Positions 26,468 to 34,007 of a stretch of DNA of 59,421 bases are shown here, piece after piece. Position 1 is the first letter of the stretch. Each line of letters begins with the position of its first letter. The stretch is from positions 1 through 59,421 of the forward strand of contig PWDW01000160.1 in the NCBI GenBank assembly GCA_003553225.1. Direction: 5' to 3'. The notes beneath the pieces are model-generated. The model worked only from the letters and a program-made list of their open reading frames with translations, ran no database searches and was not told the origin of the DNA. The translations under genes were made by a program, and so were the position numbers. This stretch comes from Halanaerobiaceae bacterium. GTDB lineage: Bacteria > Bacillota > Halanaerobiia > Halanaerobiales > Halarsenatibacteraceae.

Positions 26468-26972
26468 TAAAGAAATTAAAGTTGGGATTGTGATGGGCAG
26501 TGACTCTGATCTGCCGATTATGAAAGAGGCAGCAGATTTTTTGGATAAAATGGATATAGGTTATGAAATGAGGGTTATCTCCGCCCACCGGACACCTGAT
26601 CTGGCTCATGAATATGCCGCAGATGCTTTAGAGCAGGGCCTGGAAGTAATAATTGCCGGAGCCGGGAAGGCAGCCCACCTGCCGGGGGTTTTGGCCAGCT
26701 ATACTGTACTTCCTGTAATCGGGGTCCCGGTTAGAACTTCGACCCTGGGTGGGGCAGATTCACTTTATTCTATAGTTCAGATGCCTTCAGGAGTTCCTGT
26801 AGCAACGGTAGCCCTTAATGGAGCCCAGAATGCAGCTATTCTGGCCTTACAGATCATGGCCCGGGGTGATCAAAAGCTGCAGAAAAAACTGCAGGATTAC
26901 AAAGTTGAATTAAAGGATGCTTCTCTGAAAAAAGATGAGAATCTGGCCGATAAATTCGCTGAACTGGAATAG
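26457..26972 (+). CDS. purE: N5-carboxyaminoimidazole ribonucleotide mutase
   Basis: This class I PurE of 171 residues moves the carboxylate of N5-CAIR to give CAIR. GIVMGSDSDLPIM near 10-22, the catalytic His in SAHRTPD and IIAGAGKAAHLPGV are intact, as is GGADSLYSIVQMPSGVPVATV. The ATG at 26457 lies inside the purD 3' end with GAGGGGAGTGG upstream, giving translational coupling; an upstream in-frame extension is a purD shadow. No purK lies beside it. The order purA-purD-purE is unusual, because pur genes in Bacillota commonly sit in a long purEKBCSQLFMNHD-type cluster. Confidence 0.97.
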   Translation: MLSDKEIKVGIVMGSDSDLPIMKEAADFLDKMDIGYEMRVISAHRTPDLAHEYAADALEQGLEVIIAGAGKAAHLPGVLASYTVLPVIGVPVRTSTLGGADSLYSIVQMPSGVPVATVALNGAQNAAILALQIMARGDQKLQKKLQDYKVELKDASLKKDENLADKFAELE

Positions 26973-26998
26973 CGGGCAAAAGAGTTGATCAGAAAAAA

Positions 26999-27030
26999 TA
27001 GCCGGCTCTGGGCCGGCTAAATTTTTTTTA
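26999..27030 (+). terminator. Rho-independent terminator of the pur operon
   Basis: TAGCCGGC pairs with GCCGGCTA around TCTGG, followed by an A-A-T8 tract. Confidence 0.9.
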
Positions 27031-27121
27031 GCTGCTGTTTACTTTTTTAAAAATAGCACATATAATATACATAAACTAAAGTTGACTGCTTGACTTATGT
27101 TTGCAGAAGGAGTGAATTATT

Positions 27122-27787
27122 TTGATATCTCAAATAAGGTCTGATCTACAAGCTGTATTTGAGAGAGACCCCGCGGTAAACAATATACTGGAGGTCCTGC
27201 TGTCTTACTCAGGACTGCACGCGGTAATTGCCCACCGGTTTATTCATAAACTTTATTCCTGGGGACTGCGCACAGTACCCCGCTTTCTTTCCCAAATTGT
27301 CCGCTTTTTAACCGGAGGGGAGATTCATCCTGGAGCTGAGATCGGTCAGGGTTTTTTTATTGACCACGGTATGGGAGTGGTTATTGGAGAAACAGCCGAG
27401 ATTGGAGATGATGTCACCCTCTATCAGGGAGTTACCCTGGGAGGGACCGGGAAAGAAAAAGGAAAACGCCATCCGACAATAAGGGATGGAGTACTGGTGG
27501 GCTGTGGAGCAATTGTACTGGGTGCTATTGAAATTGGTGAAAATGCTAAAATAGGTGCCGGTTCGGTGGTTTTAGATTCGGTTCCGGAAAATTCAACGGT
27601 GGTCGGGGTTCCGGGCCGGGTGATTGTGCACAATGGTGAGAGAGTTGATGTGGATTGTGAGCTGGACCACTGCAATCTGCCCGATCCCCTGGGGGACAAT
27701 ATGCTGGATATGCAAAAAAGAATTAATGAGCTGGAAAAAAAGGTCTCCGAGCTTGAGGAGAGGACCCAGAAGTATCTGTCTTCCTGA
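27122..27787 (+). CDS. cysE: Serine O-acetyltransferase
   Basis: This 221-residue enzyme acetylates L-serine with acetyl-CoA to make O-acetylserine for cysteine synthesis. The N-terminal helical domain (DLQAVFERDPAVNN, LLSYSGLHAVIAHR) precedes a left-handed beta-helix built of hexapeptide repeats (IHPGAEIGQGFFIDHGMGVVIGETAEIG, GQGVTLGG-like YQGVTLGGTGKEKGKRHP). The active-site His-Asp pair lies in FIDHGMG. After the beta-helix comes a short coiled coil (MLDMQKRINELEKKVSELEER), more extended than the usual tail. The start is TTG at 27122, ten bases after AAGGAG. No cysK is next to it. It is bracketed by terminators, so probably monocistronic. Confidence 0.95.
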   Translation: MISQIRSDLQAVFERDPAVNNILEVLLSYSGLHAVIAHRFIHKLYSWGLRTVPRFLSQIVRFLTGGEIHPGAEIGQGFFIDHGMGVVIGETAEIGDDVTLYQGVTLGGTGKEKGKRHPTIRDGVLVGCGAIVLGAIEIGENAKIGAGSVVLDSVPENSTVVGVPGRVIVHNGERVDVDCELDHCNLPDPLGDNMLDMQKRINELEKKVSELEERTQKYLSS

Positions 27788-27839
27788 CCTCTGGATTATT
27801 ATTTTTATATGCTATTTTTGAAAACCTAAAACATAACAG

Positions 27840-27876
27840 GCCCCGTTATCTTATATAAGATAACGGGGCTTTTTTT
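27840..27876 (+). terminator. Strong Rho-independent terminator after cysE
   Basis: A 12-bp perfect stem CCCCGTTATCTT/AAGATAACGGGG with an ATAT loop is followed by CTTTTTTT. It also lies just past the stop of the convergent polyferredoxin gene. Confidence 0.93.
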
Positions 27877-27887
27877 GCAGGTGATAT

Positions 27888-28589
27888 TTAATTTTTAGAT
27901 GGAATATTCAGCAGCTCCAGGGGACACTCTTCAACACAGGCTCCACACTGTATACAATCCGGATCTGTGAACTGATTGTTTTGATCAAAGTTTTTATAGG
28001 GCTCCAAATCCAGAGGGCAGGCCCGGGCACAGAGACCACATTCCTCACATTTGTCGATATCAGAAATAGTAACATAATGATTTTTACTGTTTAAGCCGAA
28101 TTTTTGCCCGGCCTGATATAAAAGCTGGGTCAGGGTACCCATGGGACAAAAAGAACACCAGGTTCTGGGATTAATCAGTACTGCCAGACTTATTCCGAGA
28201 ATGGTAGGCATGATCAGATACTGCAGCACAAAGGTCATCCCCAGAGTGGTGGTGAATTCCTCTGTGCCCAGACTGCCTAAAGCTCTAATAATCCGCAGTA
28301 CAAACATACCCATAAATAAAACAAAAAAGCTCCATTTAAGTAAAGATGATTTAAAAAAGTCCGGTATCTGCCGATTAAAGGAAATCTTTTTCAAGATCAA
28401 ATCAAAGAGACTGCCGTGGGGGCAGATATTTCCACACCAGTATTTACCCCGCATAAGGCCGGTGACCATCAGTCCTATCATAACAGCTATGACCAGCAGT
28501 CCCAGTATTGGATAAAACAGCCCCCCAAAAGCCACCAGGGGAACCAAAAGCCAGCCATATTTTCTAATATTACTTCTCTTTTCCAGCAT
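27888..28589 (-). CDS. NapH/YccM-type membrane polyferredoxin
   Basis: This 233-residue protein has about four to five membrane helices and four cysteine clusters. Two membrane-associated ones read CGNICPHGSLFD and CSFCPMGTLTQ, the NapH/CcoG-like CxxxCP motif. Two C-terminal ferredoxin clusters read CEECGLCARACPLD and CIQCGACVEECPLE and bind two 4Fe-4S centres in the cytoplasm. Relatives pass electrons from quinone or ferredoxin to periplasmic reductases or carry out redox maintenance. Here no nap, mau or reductase gene is adjacent, so the partner is unknown. GGAGG precedes the ATG. It is convergent with cysE. Confidence 0.85.
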   Translation of the reverse strand: MLEKRSNIRKYGWLLVPLVAFGGLFYPILGLLVIAVMIGLMVTGLMRGKYWCGNICPHGSLFDLILKKISFNRQIPDFFKSSLLKWSFFVLFMGMFVLRIIRALGSLGTEEFTTTLGMTFVLQYLIMPTILGISLAVLINPRTWCSFCPMGTLTQLLYQAGQKFGLNSKNHYVTISDIDKCEECGLCARACPLDLEPYKNFDQNNQFTDPDCIQCGACVEECPLELLNIPSKN

Positions 28590-28781
28590 TTAAATATTCA
28601 ACCTCCATGATTTATGTTCAATTGTTCTGTATTGAAATATACTGAAGTGTAAATTGCAGTTTTTAAACTTTCTGCAAATTTTATATCATCACCCGGATCT
28701 TTTCTGTAAAACAGGTTACACATTCTGTTATCAAAGAAATTATACAGAATGGGGGGATACAAATTTTCAGGTGTATTTCAT

Positions 28782-28816
28782 AAAAAAAGGCCCCACCTCA
28801 GGTGGAGCCCTTTAAT
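28782..28816 (-). terminator. Rho-independent terminator of the baeRF-like gene
   Basis: On the minus strand GGGCTCCACC pairs with GGTGGGGCC around TGA, followed by TTTTTTT. Confidence 0.88.
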
Positions 28817-28881
28817 CATTTGGATATAAATTATTTATTCAGGTTGGGTTTAAGAGAATTTTTAATCTCTATTATAATCAA

Positions 28882-30033
28882 TCAAAACCGGTACAGGGCG
28901 GCAATTTCGGTATTCTCAGGCATCATCTCTTCTGATAGTACGTGAATCTCAGATCCGGTGTTCAAACAGCGAATAGCTGAAAAATTATAGAGATCATAAC
29001 AGTCCGCATTTAATTCATTACTGAGGAAAACTTCGTTTTTCTCCGAATCATATTTACCGGGCTGACCGGCGCCTTTTTTGATCAGCAGTTTATCGATTTT
29101 GCCAAAGACGGCGGCAGAAACAATATCCTTTATTTCCGAAGAAGTTTTTTCAGAATTGATGAGGTTATTATATTTCTCAATGATTGCTCTTGATTGTTCC
29201 TGAAAGAAGTCTTTCATTTTATTCCAGGAACCTGCATGAATTTCTTCCGGCTGGAGTTTGTCCGGATTTCCCTTAACAAATTCATCAATAAAATTAGGAT
29301 AGGTGTTTAAATCACGATAAAGCCCAAACAAATCCTGTACACACATTAATATAAGGGGACTCTGTTCTTTTTGTAAAAATTTGCTGATTGCATTGTTTAT
29401 CTGTTTGATATAACGAATTTTTTCCGGGTGGTCTACATCACCGGCACTTTCACCATGAAAAACTGCCTGCTGTCCTGAGCCACCACTGCTCTGGCTTCTG
29501 TATTTGGGATCATCTTCAATTTTAACTCCGGATTCTACAGCATCTATACTTTCGGGCAAATCATCAATTTCCAGAAGCTCTATGCTGTCCCGGGTGGCCT
29601 GGTAAAGCTGATTTTGTTTGCGGCTCAGGGCCAGCACATAATAGCGATCTTTGTTTTGAAATTCCGGTATAATGTCAATGATATTAAAATACCGGCTCAC
29701 ATAAGCTCCTTCATGCACAGAACGGGGTATACGATAATAGGTGAAGAAATCAGGACCTAAAAATACAGCCAGGCCCCGGTTCTGATGCTGCCAGAAGGTT
29801 CTTTCTCCGGTTAATGACTGGGCCTCTGATAGTATTTTATCTGTTTTACGCTCATCATAGTTCCACTTTTCTTTTAGAATTTTTTCGGCTTTAGAAAGTA
29901 GATTTTTATACTGAATCCTCATTTTTTCTACTTCTTTACCGGCATCTTTTCTGGTATTCATATAAAGTGAGATACAGGGCTGGTCCTCAAAATTAATAAG
30001 CTGCTGTATATCTTTTTCTGTAATCTCGTCCAT
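28882..30033 (-). CDS. Bacterial archaeo-eukaryotic release-factor-like protein (baeRF family)
   Basis: This 383-residue cytoplasmic protein has the layout of the baeRF superfamily: an N-terminal domain starting QPCISLYMNTRKDAGKEVEKMRIQYKNLL, a central strand-rich region (RYYVLALSRKQNQLYQ) and a C-terminal eRF1-domain-3/L7Ae-like part (KIDKLLIKKGAGQPGKYD). These proteins are homologous to eRF1/Pelota and proposed to act on stalled or hibernating ribosomes. A loop SSGGSGQQAVFHG occurs where a catalytic GGQ loop might be, but it is not a clean GGQ and I do not claim hydrolysis activity. Family number is uncertain. A good AAGGAGGG precedes the ATG. Monocistronic, with its own terminator. Confidence 0.72.
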   Translation of the reverse strand: MDEITEKDIQQLINFEDQPCISLYMNTRKDAGKEVEKMRIQYKNLLSKAEKILKEKWNYDERKTDKILSEAQSLTGERTFWQHQNRGLAVFLGPDFFTYYRIPRSVHEGAYVSRYFNIIDIIPEFQNKDRYYVLALSRKQNQLYQATRDSIELLEIDDLPESIDAVESGVKIEDDPKYRSQSSGGSGQQAVFHGESAGDVDHPEKIRYIKQINNAISKFLQKEQSPLILMCVQDLFGLYRDLNTYPNFIDEFVKGNPDKLQPEEIHAGSWNKMKDFFQEQSRAIIEKYNNLINSEKTSSEIKDIVSAAVFGKIDKLLIKKGAGQPGKYDSEKNEVFLSNELNADCYDLYNFSAIRCLNTGSEIHVLSEEMMPENTEIAALYRF

Positions 30034-30392
30034 ACTTATCCCTCCTTAAGTATATAAAAATTGCAGCCACAAAAAATAATTAGGATACTTATTATATACT
30101 TTCAACAAAAAAATAATAAAACCTTCTTAAAATAAAATTATAAATCAATAGTTTTAGGTATTAATTTTTTTAACAGATTTTTTAAAGATTTTTGACCCTG
30201 TTTAATCCATACCTGTGGAAGGAATTTATAATATTTCCTTGAATAATAAACAATAGCCTGAATATTATAAGCTGTATAATTACACAGGTGGTTTTGCCCT
30301 GCCGGAGGCCGGGAATCTTTTTTGATAAAAAGCAGGCTTCATTTATATTATATAGTAATATTCAAAGTTTATTAAAAAACCGGGTGGTGTTA
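30034..30392. other. Intergenic region upstream of trkH
   Basis: Divergent spacer with no gene. I looked for a c-di-AMP (ydaO) riboswitch core ahead of the potassium transporter and did not recognise one. The in-frame GTG at 30288 would add 35 unconserved residues to TrkH and has no ribosome binding site. Confidence 0.45.
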
Positions 30393-31877
30393 ATGATTAA
30401 TAAAAAGGTAAGGCAGATTTTACACATATTGAGTTCAATATTTATGCTGTTCGGGGTGCTGCTTGTGGTTCCCCTGGTAATGAGTATTGTTCTGGGAGAG
30501 GGCCGGGCTGTATATCAGGGGTATATACTGCCGATTTTTATTTCACTTATACTGGGTTATATTTTTCATAAAATGGAGGATGAAAATCAAAAAATTGATA
30601 TTTCTACAGGTATGATGATCTGCAGTTTGGGCTGGTTTTTTATTTCTCTTCTGGGGGCCCTGCCTTTTTATATAATTTTAGATAAATCTTTTTTGGATGC
30701 TTTTTTTGAAGCTGTGAGTGGTTTTACTACGACGGGGATAACTGTTATCACAGAGATTTCTCTGATGCCGCTGTCTGTAATTTTCTGGCGGAGTTTCATT
30801 CAGTGGCTGGGTGGTCTGGGTATTTTGACTTTTTTCCTGTTTATTACATTCCGCAGTGAAAGTGAAATCTGGCAGCTTTTTTCTGCCGAAACCCATAAAT
30901 TTGATACCTCTCGTCCGGTTCCCAATTTTAACCGCTCAATTCAGATTTTATGGAGCATCTACATTTTCTTTACCCTGCTGCAGACTACTTTACTATCTTT
31001 TCTGGGGGTTAGTTTTTTTGACTCACTTACCCATAGTTTTACAACAGTATCTACAGGTGGGTTTTCCCGTTATGATAGTTCAATCGCTCATTTTGCCGAA
31101 GCGGGTTATGCCAGTTATATATATATTGAATATGTAGTAATCTTTTTTATGCTGATGGGTGGTCTAAATTTTTTAGTTCATTATAAAGTTTTTCAGGGCA
31201 GTATCAAAGAGATGTTTTTTGATGAAGAAACAAGAGAATACTGGAAAATATTCCTGGGGGCAGTTATAATCATATTTCTGGCCGGAATTTTTATGCAGGA
31301 GCAGATAAATTTACCCCTGATTGAAGAACGAATTCGGAGCACCCTATTTCAGGTGGCCTCTATAATAACTACCACAGGATATCAGACTGAACATATTGGT
31401 TCACAGTACTTTCCCGAAATATCCCGTATAATTTTTCTTCTATTAATGCTGATTGGGGGCTGTGTGGGCTCAACTTCAGGAGGAGTAAAAGTTATCCGGG
31501 TTAAAATTTTAAAAAAACTTTTTTATAAAGAATTGAAGCGCCCTTACCTGCCCCACAGGGCTGTGTTCCCTCTGACAATTAACAGGGAGCAGGTGGCTTC
31601 AAAAGAGGTTCTGAGAACTGCCGGAATGTTTTTCGGCTGGCTGAGCTTAATACTGCTGGGAGGGATGATAACAGCCCTTTTTTCCCACCTGGATGCCCTG
31701 CAGTCACTGTCAGGTATGTTTTCTGCGGTAAGCAATATTGGTCCATTTTATTTCAGTGTTAGTGAAATGCAGGAACTGTCTCCTGTAATAAAAATAACCT
31801 ATATTATTGGCATGCTGGCCGGACGGCTGGAGATAATTCCGGTCTTAATTTTGTTTAGAAAAGCTACCTGGAAATAA
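30393..31877 (+). CDS. trkH: TrkH-family potassium uptake membrane subunit
   Basis: This 494-residue K+ channel-like subunit has four M1-P-M2 repeats. The pore loops can be read: SGFTTTGITV, HSFTTVSTGGFSRY, ASIITTTGYQTEH and SAVSNIGPFYF, each with the filter glycine. Segments between them are hydrophobic helices, about 10-12 in total. TrkH needs a cytoplasmic RCK partner (TrkA) for gating; none is adjacent, but three RCK proteins are encoded 9-12 kb downstream. The start is the ATG at 30393 with GGTGG upstream; it gives the usual N-terminus. K+ accumulation is the main salt response in salt-in anaerobes. Confidence 0.92.
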   Translation: MINKKVRQILHILSSIFMLFGVLLVVPLVMSIVLGEGRAVYQGYILPIFISLILGYIFHKMEDENQKIDISTGMMICSLGWFFISLLGALPFYIILDKSFLDAFFEAVSGFTTTGITVITEISLMPLSVIFWRSFIQWLGGLGILTFFLFITFRSESEIWQLFSAETHKFDTSRPVPNFNRSIQILWSIYIFFTLLQTTLLSFLGVSFFDSLTHSFTTVSTGGFSRYDSSIAHFAEAGYASYIYIEYVVIFFMLMGGLNFLVHYKVFQGSIKEMFFDEETREYWKIFLGAVIIIFLAGIFMQEQINLPLIEERIRSTLFQVASIITTTGYQTEHIGSQYFPEISRIIFLLLMLIGGCVGSTSGGVKVIRVKILKKLFYKELKRPYLPHRAVFPLTINREQVASKEVLRTAGMFFGWLSLILLGGMITALFSHLDALQSLSGMFSAVSNIGPFYFSVSEMQELSPVIKITYIIGMLAGRLEIIPVLILFRKATWK

Positions 31878-31919
31878 TTAATATTTTAGCTCTGGTTAAT
31901 ATTTATTTTTTTTCTGGAC

Positions 31920-31966
31920 TTGACAGTCAATATAAAATAACCTATAATATGAATGAGCATTCATTC
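31920..31966 (+). promoter_or_regulatory. Consensus promoter and palindromic operator of the tetR-family gene
   Basis: TTGACA (31920-31925), 17 bp, TATAAT (31943-31948). Directly downstream, over the start site, is the inverted repeat GAATGA-GCAT-TCATTC (31951-31966). The same half-sites recur at 32618-32637, pointing to autorepression by the encoded TetR protein. Confidence 0.85.
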
Positions 31967-31980
31967 AGAAGGTGGTAAAA

Positions 31981-32553
31981 ATGATAAATGATAAAAAAGA
32001 ACAAATTCGCAGATCAGCAGTAGAAGTCATCTCTGAACACGGCTATTATAATACCAGCATATCTCAGATAGCAAAACAGGCTGGAGTAGCGGTGGGAACT
32101 ATCTATAATTATTTTGATTGTAAGGAAGAAATTCTGGAGTACATCTTTGCCGTAGAGCTGGAAAAGAGAATCAATTTTTTAGAAAAATTACAGCAAAAGA
32201 ATTTAGATATCTGGGATAAAGTGGATAATTTTTTAAAAATGCATTTTTCTGAAGTACAGAAAAACATAGCTGCTGCAAAAATTTCTATTAGAGAAAAGGA
32301 ATTTCCCCGGTCAGCTTATTCGAGCTCTATTGCTGAATACAGGTCTTTGATTCCCGAGCATATTGAAGAGCTAGTTAGTGATGCTGTTGAAAGAGGGGAG
32401 ATAAAGGATTTTAATCCGGAAATTGTTTCTAATCTAATTTTTGGAGCATTACAGGGAATTGTAGAGCGAGCCATAAAAGACAATAATATTTCTTTACTAA
32501 AAGAAGCTCCTGAGGTAATAATATCTATTTTAAGAGAGGGTCTATCCAGGTGA
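31981..32553 (+). CDS. TetR/AcrR-family transcriptional repressor
   Basis: This 190-residue dimeric repressor has an N-terminal helix-turn-helix: IRRSAVEVISEHGYYNTSISQIAKQAGVAVGTIYNYFDCKEEI is the classical TetR_N pattern, split here by the recognition helix GVAVGTIYNYF. The helical C-terminal ligand domain is unspecific. AAGGTGG precedes the ATG at 31981; the GTG at 31972 overlaps that site. Two operators with the same TGAATGA half-sites, one over its own promoter and one before the cupin/permease cassette, suggest it controls both. The inducer is unknown; a fatty-acid, quinone or metal ligand are all possible for this family. Confidence 0.92.
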   Translation: MINDKKEQIRRSAVEVISEHGYYNTSISQIAKQAGVAVGTIYNYFDCKEEILEYIFAVELEKRINFLEKLQQKNLDIWDKVDNFLKMHFSEVQKNIAAAKISIREKEFPRSAYSSSIAEYRSLIPEHIEELVSDAVERGEIKDFNPEIVSNLIFGALQGIVERAIKDNNISLLKEAPEVIISILREGLSR

Positions 32554-32589
32554 TTATTTTAGGCTGACACTTATTAGGAAAGGGAGTAA

Positions 32590-32637
32590 CTGACAGGAAA
32601 TATATGATTACCATATAATGAATGAATGTTCATTCAT
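32590..32637 (+). promoter_or_regulatory. Second TetR operator, overlapping the promoter of the cupin/permease cassette
   Basis: CTGACA (32590-32595), 18 bp, TATAAT (32614-32619). The 8-bp inverted repeat ATGAATGA-ATGT-TCATTCAT (32618-32637) starts within the -10. Its core GAATGA-N4-TCATTC equals the site before the tetR gene. Confidence 0.82.
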
Positions 32638-32782
32638 AAAGTTTGGTTTTTGTATATCTTAAATTAATTAATAAAAATAATTATCAGGATGTGATAAAAC
32701 TCAATGAATTTTTAATTATAAAGTAATATTGTGATTACTGTATATGAGAGCAGCAAATAAACTAAATAAGGAGGAAATAAAA

Positions 32783-33100
32783 ATGAAGATTATTAAAATG
32801 GAAGAAATTGCAGGCCAGGAAAATAAAAGAGGAGTTATTGCAAAACAATTGCTGAAAAATGATGATGTACAGGTGATGAATCTGGTTTTAAGCCCCGGGG
32901 ATGTTGTACCCGAACACTCGGTACCGGTAAATGTTTTCTTTTATATTGTTGAAGGAAAAGGGACTTTGAAAATAGGAGAGGAAAAGAAAGTTGTGGAGGC
33001 CAAAGACATAGTTCCCTGTCCTCCCAGCACTGAAATGTCTTTATCAGCTGACCAGGGAGAAGATTTTAAAGTATTGAATGTAAAAACTCCCAGTTTATAA
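32783..33100 (+). CDS. Small single-domain cupin protein
   Basis: This 105-residue protein has one conserved beta-barrel. The first cupin motif reads LSPGDVVPEHSVPVNVFFYIVEGKGTLKIG: one His and no HxH pair, so a metal site is incomplete. The second motif region is AKDIVPCPPSTEMSLSAD, with a Cys-Pro-Pro in place of the usual histidine. Such small cupins often bind metals, sugars or act as redox sensors; the Cys may matter. AAGGAGG lies before the ATG at 32783; a 13-residue in-frame extension upstream lacks a site. First gene of the TetR-controlled cassette. Confidence 0.82.
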   Translation: MKIIKMEEIAGQENKRGVIAKQLLKNDDVQVMNLVLSPGDVVPEHSVPVNVFFYIVEGKGTLKIGEEKKVVEAKDIVPCPPSTEMSLSADQGEDFKVLNVKTPSL

Positions 33101-33209
33101 TAATCCTGAAAACCTGGAAAAATTTTTTAAATTAAACTTGTTTTATATTTTTGTAGCGCTGTTTCCTTCAGTACTGGAGGAGACAGAAATTAAAAGGAGG
33201 TAATATAAT

Positions 33210-33509
33210 ATGAATGTTTTTGACTTAAAACAAATAGAAACCGGCTCAAAAAAAGCAGAAGTGTTTTTTGAAGCACAAGAATTTACTTCAAGATTAATTA
33301 AATTAAATAAAGAGGAAAAAATTCCGCCCTGTGAAATGGAGGCTTATGTTATATTTGTGGTAATTTCCGGTGAAGTCAGTGTTAAAGCTGATGAAGAGTC
33401 AAATATACTTAAAGAAGGTCAATCTTTAATTTCTGAACCAGCTGTGATGAGTATGAAGGCTGTAAGACAGGCCCGAATACTGGGAATTCAGATAAAGACA
33501 GGAGGTTGA
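33210..33509 (+). CDS. Cupin-like small protein
   Basis: This 99-residue protein has a single predicted beta-barrel: FEAQEFTSRLIKLNKEEKIPPCEMEAYVIFVVISGEVSVKADEES then LKEGQSLISEPAVMSMKAV. It has the spacing of a cupin but the metal-binding histidines are missing; Cys and Glu (PPCEME) sit at the first motif. It probably pairs with the cupin at 32783, possibly as a heterodimer. AAAGGAGG precedes the ATG. Its stop overlaps the ribosome binding region of the next gene, so translation is coupled. Confidence 0.7.
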   Translation: MNVFDLKQIETGSKKAEVFFEAQEFTSRLIKLNKEEKIPPCEMEAYVIFVVISGEVSVKADEESNILKEGQSLISEPAVMSMKAVRQARILGIQIKTGG

Positions 33510-33514
33510 AGCAA

Positions 33515-33994
33515 TTGGCAGCGGCCTTAATAATAAATTTACTTGCTCTGGGTTTTTTTGGATATTCTCTCAGTAAAAGTAAGGAGAAATCATATCAAAC
33601 ATTAAAAATTGCATTTTCTAAAGGAATTTCTTTAGCTCCCTGGATGATTGCTATTATAGTATTTATTGGAGTCTTGCTGAGCTTTGTACCTCCGGAAGTA
33701 ATTCAGGAATATTTGGGAGGGGAAATGAGTTTAGTCCAGGTAACCCTGGCGGCACTTGTGGGAACAGTCAGTATGATACCTAATCTGGTTTCTATTCCTC
33801 TGGCTGGTTCTTTATTAGAATCCGGGGCTTCATATACTCCAATTGCAGCATTTTTGACTACTTTGACCATGGTGGGATTTGTGACACTTCCTCTGGAAAT
33901 CAAAGAATTGGGGAAAAAAATTACTTTGTGGCGTAATTTACTGGCTTTCATGTTTGCCATTATAATAGCTTTGCTTATGGGAGTTTTAATGTAG
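33515..33994 (+). CDS. Half-size permease, N-terminal type (ArsP/COG0701-like)
   Basis: This 159-residue membrane protein has about four to five helices: ALIINLLALGFFGYSL, APWMIAIIVFIGVLLSFV, VTLAALVGTVSMIPNLVSIPLAGSLL, AAFLTTLTMVGFVTL and NLLAFMFAIIIALLMGVLM. The motif GTVSMIPNLVSIPLAGSL matches one half of the COG0701/DUF318 permeases that include the methylarsenite exporter ArsP and predicted anion exporters. The second half is encoded separately by the next gene. TTG at 33515 has GGAGG 9 bases upstream; the TTG at 33506 touches that site. Confidence 0.75.
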   Translation: MAAALIINLLALGFFGYSLSKSKEKSYQTLKIAFSKGISLAPWMIAIIVFIGVLLSFVPPEVIQEYLGGEMSLVQVTLAALVGTVSMIPNLVSIPLAGSLLESGASYTPIAAFLTTLTMVGFVTLPLEIKELGKKITLWRNLLAFMFAIIIALLMGVLM

Positions 33995-34007
33995 GAGGAG
34001 AAAGAAA

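Noticed and set aside
29480-29510. GGQ peptidyl-hydrolase motif in the baeRF-like protein
   Set aside because: The sequence reads SGGSGQQ, not GGQ in the right context; catalytic activity is not claimed.
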